This document shows positions 8,205 through 15,986 of a DNA stretch of 25,226 bases, one piece after another. Made by a program: the position numbers and the translations under genes. The notes beneath the pieces are model-generated. The model had not been told where the DNA came from. It did no database searches and saw only the letters and a program-made list of their open reading frames with translations. Position 1 is the first letter of the stretch; every line of letters starts with the position of its first letter. This DNA is from an uncultured Prevotellamassilia sp. (lineage in GTDB: Bacteria; Bacteroidota; Bacteroidia; Bacteroidales; Bacteroidaceae). Location of the stretch: assembly GCA_934255485.1 (NCBI GenBank), contig CAKQOG010000033.1, forward strand, positions 1-25,226. The letters are read 5' to 3'.

Positions 8205-8212
8205 TAATTTTG
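8205..8212 (+). promoter_or_regulatory. -7 box for the ROK kinase gene (TAATTTTG)
   Basis: Exact match to TAnnTTTG, 40 bp before the ATG at 8253. Only a weak GTG-like -33 region is seen. Since mtgA has no terminator behind it, the kinase may be transcribed both from here and by read-through. Confidence 0.5.
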
Positions 8213-8252
8213 TCGGCAGAACATTTAACAATTACTTTTAACAACCATTTAT

Positions 8253-9221
8253 ATGGAATTGGATATAGAAAAACCTTATGTAATAGGTCTTGACATGGGC
8301 GGTACAAACTCAGTTTTTGGTATCGTCGATCAACGTGGTAATATAAAATCTCAGACTGTAATATCTACAAAAGCTTACCCAGATTTTAGAGATTATGTAA
8401 AGGCTGCATACGAAGCATTACAGCCAGCACTTGATCAAGTGGGTGGCATACAAAACATCCGTGCAATGGGTATTGGTGCTCCAGATGCAAATTACTATAC
8501 GGGCAATATAGAGAATGCAGCAAATTTGGCATGGAAGGGCATAGTTCCTTGTGCTCAGATATTCGAAGAGGTTTTTGGTATACCTGTTAGAGTTACAAAC
8601 GATGCCAATGCAGCTGCAATGGGCGAAATGACCTATGGTGTTGCACGTGGTATGAAAAACTTTATCATGATAACACTTGGAACTGGTGTTGGTTCTGGTA
8701 TTGTTGTAGATGGTAAGGTTGTTTATGGTAGTGATGGCTTTGCTGGTGAACTCGGACACTTTGTGGTTGATCATACAGAGAATGCTCGTTCTTGTGGTTG
8801 TGGTCGTAAGGGATGCTTAGAGGCATACACCTCGGCGACAGGTGTTGCTCGTACAGCACGTGAGTTCCTTGAAAAAACAGAAAAAGAAAGCGTACTTCGC
8901 GAACTTGACCCTGAAAAGATTACCTCTTTCGATGTATTTAAGGCTGCTGAGAAAGGTGATGAGTTGGCATTAGAAATCTTCAATTATACTGGTAAGATTT
9001 TAGGTACAGCTTGTGCTGACTTTGCAACATTTAATTCGCCGGAAGCTTTCGTTTTCTTTGGTGGCTTAACAAAAGCTGGTGATTACTTGATGAAGCCACT
9101 ACGCGAAGCATACGAAGAAAATATACTTTTCTTGTATAAAGGTGAGGCTAAGTTGCTAATTTCATCGTTGAATGGTAGCGAAGCGGCTGTGCTTGGTGCA
9201 AGTGCTTTAGGTTGGGAATAA
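8253..9221 (+). CDS. ROK family sugar kinase, probable glucokinase
   Basis: ATP-dependent hexose kinase of the ROK family, 322 residues. The ATP phosphate-binding motif is GLDMGGTN (12-19). The catalytic Asp is D117 in NDANAA. The sugar-binding ELGH lies at 166-169, and the zinc cluster CGCGRKGC (C181, C183, C188) is followed by E190. A second ATP-binding segment with GGLTKAGDYL is near residue 270. All catalytic and zinc residues are present. Glucose is the most likely substrate, because this length and motif set matches Bacteroidota glucokinases, but a ROK kinase for another hexose or N-acetylmannosamine cannot be excluded. It has its own -7 box and a strong terminator, so it is probably monocistronic. 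Confidence 0.9.
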   Translation: MELDIEKPYVIGLDMGGTNSVFGIVDQRGNIKSQTVISTKAYPDFRDYVKAAYEALQPALDQVGGIQNIRAMGIGAPDANYYTGNIENAANLAWKGIVPCAQIFEEVFGIPVRVTNDANAAAMGEMTYGVARGMKNFIMITLGTGVGSGIVVDGKVVYGSDGFAGELGHFVVDHTENARSCGCGRKGCLEAYTSATGVARTAREFLEKTEKESVLRELDPEKITSFDVFKAAEKGDELALEIFNYTGKILGTACADFATFNSPEAFVFFGGLTKAGDYLMKPLREAYEENILFLYKGEAKLLISSLNGSEAAVLGASALGWE

Positions 9222-9245
9222 TAATTCCTTATAATTAATCAAAAT

Positions 9246-9316
9246 AAAACAAATAAAGACTATCTGTAATGCTCCTATATGTTAGAGATGCATTGCGGAT
9301 AGTCTTTATTTGTTTT
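9246..9316 (+). terminator. Long terminator after the ROK kinase gene
   Basis: 27-bp stem (9246-9272 with 9290-9316) around a 17-nt loop, with an A-rich left foot and a T-rich right foot. Two pairs (9265/9297 and 9267/9295) are U-G in plus-strand RNA but would be A-C mismatches in minus-strand RNA, so it serves mainly the kinase mRNA. It may also stop transcripts from the convergent TPR gene. Confidence 0.85.
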
Positions 9317-9422
9317 ACGTATTATGCTCTGTAGATCCTATTTATGGATATTATCATTTTGCCGAGTAACTTTCTATATCCGAGAGAGAGCAAGGTCTGT
9401 AACAGAATTTTTAGCGCATACC

Positions 9423-10820
9423 TTATTTAAATTCTTGTTCTATCTTTAATATGATTTCGCTAATATCGTATGTTTGCAATGCCGTTCCAAATAGTTGCAC
9501 TACAATTCCGACGAATGAAGGAATTGCTACTTTGAGGTTGGCCAATAACAAGTCTTTGTTTTTTAGCTGATACATTCCCCAAGCTGCATAGGCATTAATG
9601 ATACTTCCGCCTAATGAAGGTGGTAGTTTTGCAATGTGATACCATAAATTTTCGGCTTCTTTAAAACAGTTTGCTTGTACTAAATATTGAGCTACTGAAG
9701 CAATGATTTGTTCGTTTGCTTGAGGATGAAACAAAGTTTTTTCAAACGTCTTTATAGCTCTTTGTGTAAAATGCAAATCCAAGTAGGTATTGCCTAATTG
9801 TAGCAGAATATCGCATATCGAATTGCCTAATTGACAAGAGGATATGAGCATTTCCTCGGCTTCGTCAAACTGTTCATTACAAATGAGTGTGTAGCTTATA
9901 TCTGTAATCAATCGTATTCTGTCAGGACACTCAATAGGGCATAGTCGTAAGGCTTCGCGTAAAATCTTTAAACTATCGTGAAAGTTACCGAAAGAGCATA
10001 ATTTTTCTCCCGCATACATTCTCAGCGTATAGTCGTTGGGGGCCTTTTGCATGTATTCCATGCAACATTTCATAGCTTCTTCATTGCGTTGAAGTGCAAA
10101 TAATGAGAATACCTTAAGTCCCATAGCCTTGATGTTATTGCTATCAATAGCCAGTGCATAATCGCTACTTTGCACGCTCTCTTCATACATTTGTTTTTTC
10201 TGCTGAATGTCTGCTAATTGCGCCCACGATGTAGCGTTATAAGGGTCTAAGTCTATTAATTGATTAGCTTTGTCGATGCTTTTATCATATTCTTGTAACT
10301 GAAAGTAAGCATCAGCCATGAGTTCGTTTACTCTTCCTGCAAATTGATATTTTTGTGGTATTTGGCTGAGATATTTAAGTGCACGATGTTGAAAGCCATA
10401 ATCTAAAAATAACTCTCCGAGGTCCAAGTACCAATCATAACTTTCTTCGGTCATGGAAGCTGGTAGGCAGTCATTAATTCTTTGTTCAGCTTCGTCAAGT
10501 AGTCCGCTTGCCACTTCCTTTTCTGCATAAAATAACTGTACATTACGGCTTTCTTGATTAGCTATGCTATGTATGATTTTCAGTGCTTGTTGCCAATTGC
10601 CTTTGTCTTTTTCACGATATGCCTTAACTACAAGCACATCTTCGTTGTCTGGATGTAAGCGTTCAGCAAAACGCATTAATCGTTCTGCATCATACATTCT
10701 TCCAGCCTTCTCATATACCTCTTCTATATCCATAAGTGTAGAAGCATCCATATAGAAAGGTTCTCCGCTTTCTATTTTCTGCTCGTACTCATTCATGGCT
10801 TCTTGCAGATATTTATTCAT
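9423..10820 (-). CDS. Tetratricopeptide repeat protein of unknown role
   Basis: Protein of 465 residues made almost wholly of helical TPR-like repeats. Typical 34-residue units are visible at about 165-290, with Ala, Leu and Tyr at the usual sites and loops such as DLDPYNATSWAQLADI and ALAIDSNNIKAM. There is no signal peptide or membrane helix, so it is probably cytoplasmic. TPR proteins bind other proteins, but no partner can be named. The ATG at 10820 (MNKYLQEAMNEYEQK) is chosen over a TTG 21 bp upstream. A long hairpin (10842-10895) lies just before the start. It is convergent with the ROK kinase and downstream of glnS on the same strand. Confidence 0.82.
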   Translation of the reverse strand: MNKYLQEAMNEYEQKIESGEPFYMDASTLMDIEEVYEKAGRMYDAERLMRFAERLHPDNEDVLVVKAYREKDKGNWQQALKIIHSIANQESRNVQLFYAEKEVASGLLDEAEQRINDCLPASMTEESYDWYLDLGELFLDYGFQHRALKYLSQIPQKYQFAGRVNELMADAYFQLQEYDKSIDKANQLIDLDPYNATSWAQLADIQQKKQMYEESVQSSDYALAIDSNNIKAMGLKVFSLFALQRNEEAMKCCMEYMQKAPNDYTLRMYAGEKLCSFGNFHDSLKILREALRLCPIECPDRIRLITDISYTLICNEQFDEAEEMLISSCQLGNSICDILLQLGNTYLDLHFTQRAIKTFEKTLFHPQANEQIIASVAQYLVQANCFKEAENLWYHIAKLPPSLGGSIINAYAAWGMYQLKNKDLLLANLKVAIPSFVGIVVQLFGTALQTYDISEIILKIEQEFK

Positions 10821-10841
10821 ATCGTTAGTTATAATAAGCAA

Positions 10842-10895
10842 TAAACTACGCTAAGGCTATATTTGTTAGTTGCAATATAGTTTTAGCGTAGTTTA
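10842..10895 (-). promoter_or_regulatory. Long hairpin just upstream of the TPR gene
   Basis: 21-bp stem (10842-10862 with 10875-10895) around a 12-nt loop, 21 bp before the TPR start codon. In minus-strand RNA two central pairs become C-A mismatches, leaving 13 and 6 pairs; in plus-strand RNA they are G-U. There is no clear T-run on the minus side. It may end glnS transcripts, act as a leader structure of the TPR mRNA, or act on an antisense RNA. Confidence 0.5.
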
Positions 10896-10930
10896 ATTAA
10901 TGTTTTTACAAATCGTAAATATCCAAGTAA

Positions 10931-10961
10931 TGATGCAAATCCTTGTAGGTTGTATGCATCA
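10931..10961 (-). terminator. Weak hairpin after glnS
   Basis: Short inverted repeat TGATGCA/TGCATCA (10931-10937 with 10955-10961), 12 bp past the glnS stop. It has only 7 sure pairs and no strong T-run, so it is a tentative terminator that may work together with the longer hairpin at 10842-10895. Confidence 0.25.
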
Positions 10962-10973
10962 AAAGTTGCTGTT

Positions 10974-12677
10974 TTACTTTTGTTTAGCCCAAGTATCCTT
11001 CAATCCAACAGTGCGATTAAAGATTAGATGTTCAGGAGTAGAGTTCTTATCGGCAGTAAAGTAGCCTGTACGCTGGAATTGCAAGTAGCGATTTCCTGTT
11101 GGGTTTTCAGCTGCAAACTTTTCAACATAGCAATTGTTCAGAACTTTCAGTGAGTCAGGGTTAAGTAATTCACGGAAGTCTCGTTCATCGGCAGATGGGT
11201 TTTCAACGTTGAACAAGCGATCGTATAGACGAACTTCTGCTGGAACACTGTGAGCAATGCTCACCCAGTGAAGAGTTCCCTTCACTTTGCGGTTGGCGCC
11301 TTCCATGCCGCTCTTGCTATTGGGGTCGTATTCAGCATACACCTCTTCGATAGTACCATCTGCTGCTTTTTTGCAACCTGTGCACTTAACGATATAGGCG
11401 TTCTTTAAGCGTACCTCTTTGCCTGGCACCATACGGAAGAACTTTTTAGGAGCATCTTCCATAAAGTCAGCTCTTTCCATCCACAATTCACGGCTAAAGG
11501 TGATAGTGTGTGAACCATCCTCTTCGCGTTCGGGATTGTTGATAGCTTCAAGTTCTTCGGTTTGTCCTTCAGGATAGTTGGTTATGATAAGTTTTACAGG
11601 GTCGAGCACGGCACTTACACGCAATGCGCGAGCATTGAGGTCCTCGCGTGCTGCAGCTTCAAGCATTGCATAGTCGTTGAGGGCATCAAACTTGGTATAA
11701 CCAATCATATCGATAAACTTTCTGACAGCTTCGGGAGAATATCCACGACGGCGCAAACCACAAACAGTTGGCATGCGAGGATCGTCCCAACCATCAACCA
11801 ACTTTTCTTGAACAAGTGCAAGCAACTTGCGCTTAGACATCACGGTATATGTCAAGTTCAAGCGATTAAATTCATATTGGTGTGGACGATTGTCATCAAG
11901 GTCTTTACCTTCCTTAAGTTCGTCAATGAAATGGTCGTATAACGGACGATGAGGAACAAACTCGAGTGTACAAATAGAGTGGGTAACACCTTCAAAGTAG
12001 TCGCTTTGTCCATGAGCAAAGTCGTACATAGGGTAAACTTTCCATTTGTTGCCTGTGCGATGGTGTTCCTTGTTGATTATACGATAGATAATAGGGTCGC
12101 GGAAGTGCATGTTAGGGTTAGCCATATCAATTTTGGCACGCAACACCATAGCACCTTCTGCCACCTCGCCAGAGTTCATTTTTTCGAACAAAGCAAGGTT
12201 TTCCTCAATGGGTCTGTTGCGGTAAGGGCTTTCAATACCTGGTTGTGTAGGTGTGCCTTTTTGAGCTGCAATCTCTTCGCTTGTTTGCTCGTCTACATAA
12301 GCTTTTCCTTCTTTGATGAGGCGGATAGCAAAGTCCCACAACTTCTGAAAATAATCAGATGCGTGATATATGTTACCCCATTTAAAGCCAAGCCATTCAA
12401 TATCTTGTTTGATGGCTTCAACATATTCGGTGTCTTCTTTTTGAGGGTTTGTATCGTCGAAACGGAGGTTGCAAACGCCACCAAATTTCTGTGCTACACC
12501 AAAGTCCATGCAGATAGCTTTGGCATGTCCGATATGTAGATATCCATTAGGTTCGGGCGGGAAACGTGTTTGTAATCTACCACCATTCTTACCCTCCTTT
12601 AGGTCGTTAGCAACAATTTGTTCTATAAAATTAAGGTTCTTCTTCTCAGAACTCTCGTTGATATTATTATCAGTCAT
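10974..12677 (-). CDS. glnS: Glutamine-tRNA ligase
   Basis: Class I aminoacyl-tRNA synthetase that charges tRNA(Gln) in the cytoplasm. Its 567 residues match the family length. The HIGH motif is at 48-51 within FPPEPNGYLHIGHAKAI, and the KMSKS-equivalent is VMSKRK with M280-R283. The PPEPNGY form, LRFDDTNP and DYFEGVTHSICTLEF are GlnS/GluS features, and the C-terminal half has the beta-barrel anticodon-binding layout. Four Cys-like residues in KCTGCKKAADG near residue 425 are a small insertion in that domain. It lies 42 bp after recQ on the same strand and is probably co-transcribed with it. Confidence 0.97.
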   Translation of the reverse strand: MTDNNINESSEKKNLNFIEQIVANDLKEGKNGGRLQTRFPPEPNGYLHIGHAKAICMDFGVAQKFGGVCNLRFDDTNPQKEDTEYVEAIKQDIEWLGFKWGNIYHASDYFQKLWDFAIRLIKEGKAYVDEQTSEEIAAQKGTPTQPGIESPYRNRPIEENLALFEKMNSGEVAEGAMVLRAKIDMANPNMHFRDPIIYRIINKEHHRTGNKWKVYPMYDFAHGQSDYFEGVTHSICTLEFVPHRPLYDHFIDELKEGKDLDDNRPHQYEFNRLNLTYTVMSKRKLLALVQEKLVDGWDDPRMPTVCGLRRRGYSPEAVRKFIDMIGYTKFDALNDYAMLEAAAREDLNARALRVSAVLDPVKLIITNYPEGQTEELEAINNPEREEDGSHTITFSRELWMERADFMEDAPKKFFRMVPGKEVRLKNAYIVKCTGCKKAADGTIEEVYAEYDPNSKSGMEGANRKVKGTLHWVSIAHSVPAEVRLYDRLFNVENPSADERDFRELLNPDSLKVLNNCYVEKFAAENPTGNRYLQFQRTGYFTADKNSTPEHLIFNRTVGLKDTWAKQK

Positions 12678-12719
12678 AATAAATTTGTGGTTATATAAAA
12701 AGTGACGAATGTTATGGGG

Positions 12720-14897
12720 TTAGTTAGCCATCTCTGAGATGAACTTAATTCTAACCAATCGGATTTCCTCTTCGGTATATTCGTCTCCTAATTCGTCTAA
12801 AGCTTCGTCAAGATCGTCAGTTTCGCTTTCTTTAAAATATTGGTAGATATCGTCTACATGGTCATCGTCGATAACATCTTGTATAAAGTAGTCGATATTG
12901 ATTTTTGTGCCAGAGTAAACGATTGCTTCAATTTCGTCTAATAATTCGTCAAATTCAATACCATTAACCATAGCAATGTCATCGAGAGCCACTTTGCGGT
13001 CGATGCTATGGATAATGCCCACTTTAATTTTAGATTTTTTTGCAACGGTGCGAATACGTAGGTCATCAGGACGTTCAATATCGTTTTCTTCGCAATGTTT
13101 CTTGATTAGTTTGCAAAATTCCGTACCATAGCGTTTAGCCTTTCCCGCACCAACACCAGGAATATTTTGCAGTTCCTCAAGTGTCTGTGGGTATATGGTA
13201 GCCATGGCTTCAAGCGAGTTGTCTTGAAAAATCACGTAAGGTGGAACGTCAAGGTTTTTAGACATTTCCTTACGTAAGTCTTTCAGCATCTTAAAAAGAG
13301 CTGGGTCAATGGTGCAAGCTGAGTCTTCTTGCATTTCTGCTTCTGCTTCTTCATCGAAGTTGCGGTCTTCGGTTATCATAAATGAATGTGTTTTTTTCAA
13401 AAAGTTGCGTCCTGCTTCAGTAACTTTTAATACGCCATAGTTATTGACATCTTTGTCAAGGAATTTCATAATAAGGGCTTGTTTGATAACAGCGTTCCAA
13501 ATACGTTCGTTAGTATCTTCGCCGCATCCAAACACCTCAAGTTCGTCGTGATGGTACGCGCAGACTTCTTCTGTTTTGTTACCAAGTAAGATGTCTTTAA
13601 TGTAGTCATCGCGGAAATTCTCTTTTGTGGCAAGAATTACTTCGAGTACTTTTAGTAAATCGTCTTTTGCTTCTATTTTAGTTTTAGGATGTAAACAGTT
13701 GTCGCAGTTGCCGCAGTTGTCTTGTTCGTAGGTTTCACCAAAATAGTGCAGTAGTAATTTTCTTCTGCACATTGAGCTTTCAGCGTAGGCTGCGGTTTCT
13801 TTTAGGAGTTGTTTTCCTATGTCTTGTTCAGCCACAGGTTTCCCTTCCATAAATTTTTCAAGTTTCTTTAAGTCGTTGCGAGAGTAGAATGCGATGCATT
13901 TGCCCTCTCCATTGTCGCGTCCAGCGCGTCCGGTTTCTTGGTAATATCCTTCAAGGCTCTTAGGCATGTCGTAGTGGATAACAAAGCGCACATCAGGTTT
14001 GTCAATTCCCATACCAAAGGCTATGGTAGCAACAATTACGTTGATACGTTCCATCAAGAAGTCGTCTTGTGTTTTAGAGCGTACAGCAGGTTCAAGCCCT
14101 GCGTGATAAGCAGCTGCTTTGATATTGTTATTCCTTAATACTTCGGCCAATTCTTCTACTTTTTTTCGGCTAAGGCAGTAGATGATGCCACTACGTTCGG
14201 GGCCTTGTTTGATGTATTTAATGATGTCCTTATCAATGTCTTTTGTTTTCGGACGTATTTCGTAGTAAAGGTTGGGTCTGTTAAAGGAACTTTTGTATGT
14301 AACAGCATCCAATATGCCCAAGTTCTTTTTTATATCTGTAGCAACTTTTTCGGTGGCTGTAGCAGTTAAGGCTATAACGGGGGCAAGGCCTATGGTGTTG
14401 ATGATTGACCTAATTTTTCTGTATTCAGGTCTGAAGTCGTGTCCCCATTCTGATATGCAGTGAGCCTCGTCTACGGCATAGAACGAAATCTTTATGGTTT
14501 TTAGAAAGTCGATATTGCTTTCTTTTGTGAGAGATTCGGGTGCCACATAGAGTAGTTTGGTAATGCCATTTCTGATATCCTCTTTTACTTGTTCAGTTTG
14601 TGTGCGTGTGAGTGAGGAGTTTATAAAATGGGCTATACCATCGTTTTGGCTCATGTGCCTAATTGCATCTACCTGATTCTTCATCAAAGCTATTAGAGGC
14701 GATATAACAATGGCTGTACCCTCCATGATAAGAGAGGGCAGTTGGTAGCATAGCGACTTACCGCCTCCCGTAGGCATAAGTACAAACACATTCTTACCTT
14801 CAAGAAGTGAGTGTATAATGGCTTCTTGATTGTTCTTAAATGTGTCAAAACCAAAGTGTTCTTTAAGTACTTTTTTTATGTTATATTCTTCCTTCAT
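12720..14897 (-). CDS. recQ: ATP-dependent DNA helicase RecQ
   Basis: 3'-5' DNA helicase of recombination and fork repair, 725 residues, longer than the E. coli protein (about 610). Q24 lies in the Q-motif region, Walker A MPTGGGKS spans 41-48 (K47), and DEAH is at 143-146 followed by CISEWGHDFR. Helicase motif VI is ETGRAGRDN. The zinc-binding RQC residues are C377, C395, C398 and C401. The winged-helix and HRDC domains follow; the HRDC segment includes LQNIPGVGAGKAKRYG near residue 590. The last ~100 residues are an acidic extension with several Asp/Glu runs, typical of Bacteroidota RecQ1. A -7 box at 15023-15030 gives it its own promoter. It is followed after 42 bp by glnS. Confidence 0.95.
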   Translation of the reverse strand: MKEEYNIKKVLKEHFGFDTFKNNQEAIIHSLLEGKNVFVLMPTGGGKSLCYQLPSLIMEGTAIVISPLIALMKNQVDAIRHMSQNDGIAHFINSSLTRTQTEQVKEDIRNGITKLLYVAPESLTKESNIDFLKTIKISFYAVDEAHCISEWGHDFRPEYRKIRSIINTIGLAPVIALTATATEKVATDIKKNLGILDAVTYKSSFNRPNLYYEIRPKTKDIDKDIIKYIKQGPERSGIIYCLSRKKVEELAEVLRNNNIKAAAYHAGLEPAVRSKTQDDFLMERINVIVATIAFGMGIDKPDVRFVIHYDMPKSLEGYYQETGRAGRDNGEGKCIAFYSRNDLKKLEKFMEGKPVAEQDIGKQLLKETAAYAESSMCRRKLLLHYFGETYEQDNCGNCDNCLHPKTKIEAKDDLLKVLEVILATKENFRDDYIKDILLGNKTEEVCAYHHDELEVFGCGEDTNERIWNAVIKQALIMKFLDKDVNNYGVLKVTEAGRNFLKKTHSFMITEDRNFDEEAEAEMQEDSACTIDPALFKMLKDLRKEMSKNLDVPPYVIFQDNSLEAMATIYPQTLEELQNIPGVGAGKAKRYGTEFCKLIKKHCEENDIERPDDLRIRTVAKKSKIKVGIIHSIDRKVALDDIAMVNGIEFDELLDEIEAIVYSGTKINIDYFIQDVIDDDHVDDIYQYFKESETDDLDEALDELGDEYTEEEIRLVRIKFISEMAN

Positions 14898-15022
14898 AGC
14901 TTTTTATTCATGCTTAGAGGTTAGATATGTTTAGAGTGAGGGGCTTAGTGTTATATGCGTCTATATGTGTGAGATATAAAGCTTTGCGTTGTGCAACACT
15001 TTTGCCCTCGCTTATGTTTAAG

Positions 15023-15030
15023 CAAAGATA
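15023..15030 (-). promoter_or_regulatory. recQ: -7 box for recQ (TATCTTTG)
   Basis: Exact TAnnTTTG match on the minus strand, 126 bp before the recQ ATG. It predicts a leader of roughly 120 nt. No clear -33 element is seen. Confidence 0.5.
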
Positions 15031-15109
15031 TAATAAATTTCTTGAATATGGGATTATTCGTTGTCTATTTTTCGGCTTTGTTTTTGTGTGGCTTTGTTGC
15101 ATTGTTTGT

Positions 15110-15925
15110 TTAAACAATTTCTGTTACCAACGATGGTGTGCGACGTGCCAAAACGTCTAAGCGCAGGTTGGCATTGTCACCCTCGAGCTTGTAGCCTGCT
15201 TCGGATAGTTGTTTTTGACAAGTTTCATAAGCTATTCTTGGCAGGTTGTTTTCGGCGCTCAAGTGACACAACCACACGTGTTTGATGATTTTGGGGTTAA
15301 GGTTTTTGGCCAAGAACTCAGCAGTCTCGTCATTGCTTATGTGGCCGTATCCACTGCTTATGCGCTTTTGTAGTCTAAGGGGATAGTGGCCTGTAGCAAG
15401 CATTTTTTTGTCGTAGTTCGACTCGATGATGAGATGTGTTGCTTGGTTTACGATATTTGGCATTTCGTCTGTAAAATGCCCCACATCGGTCATCAACACA
15501 AGGCATTTACTATCAGTTTTAATGATATATCCGTTGTTGTCGGCACTATCGTGTGGCACTGCAAACGAGGTTATATTAAAAGGACCCAACTCAAATTCTT
15601 CGCCTCGCACAATGTTGTGTTGTAGGTTTAACGGAACCTTTTTCGACACAAAATGGTTGTGCATGATAGAGTCGTGAACCTTTTCTGAAGTGTATACGGG
15701 TATATGAAAGTCGCGCGACAAAGCTCCAACCGCTTTCACATGGTCTGTGTGGTCGTGTGTTACCAATATGGCTTGAATTTGTGCAATGGTAAGTCCATAG
15801 TTCGAAAAGTGCTTCTTAAAATTGCGTATGCCAATTCCTAGATCGATAATGATACCATAGCCATCGGCATTAAGGTAGTAGCAGTTGCCACAACTGCCCG
15901 ATCCAAGGGATATAAATTTTAACAT
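15110..15925 (-). CDS. WalJ/YycJ-like MBL-fold metallo-hydrolase
   Basis: Metallo-beta-lactamase-fold hydrolase of 271 residues. It opens with LGSGSCGNCYYL (7-18), the hallmark of the YycJ/WalJ group, and has the metal-binding HDHTDH at 57-62, a further SFAVPHDSADNNG and VLMTDVGH, and a late LCHLSAENN. Relatives are thought to act on nucleic acids, with links to mismatch repair and cell-wall control, but the substrate is unproven here. The start at 15925 (MLKFISLGSGS) fits the family better than the ATG at 15970, which would add 15 residues. The gene follows the TamL-like gene closely and is likely co-transcribed. Confidence 0.88.
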   Translation of the reverse strand: MLKFISLGSGSCGNCYYLNADGYGIIIDLGIGIRNFKKHFSNYGLTIAQIQAILVTHDHTDHVKAVGALSRDFHIPVYTSEKVHDSIMHNHFVSKKVPLNLQHNIVRGEEFELGPFNITSFAVPHDSADNNGYIIKTDSKCLVLMTDVGHFTDEMPNIVNQATHLIIESNYDKKMLATGHYPLRLQKRISSGYGHISNDETAEFLAKNLNPKIIKHVWLCHLSAENNLPRIAYETCQKQLSEAGYKLEGDNANLRLDVLARRTPSLVTEIV

Positions 15926-15986
15926 GGAGTGATTGTTGTATGTAGTTTTGAGAGCTATTTTGCATTGCATTAGCTCTGGTTGTTGT

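Noticed and set aside
11949..12539. 196-residue open frame on the plus strand inside glnS
   Set aside because: It is the shadow of a well-supported glnS with both class I motifs, and shows no family features.
15101..15118. ATTGTTT/AAACAAT hairpin at the end of the WalJ-like gene
   Set aside because: It overlaps the stop codon, is AT-only apart from one pair per arm, and no T-run follows on the minus strand.
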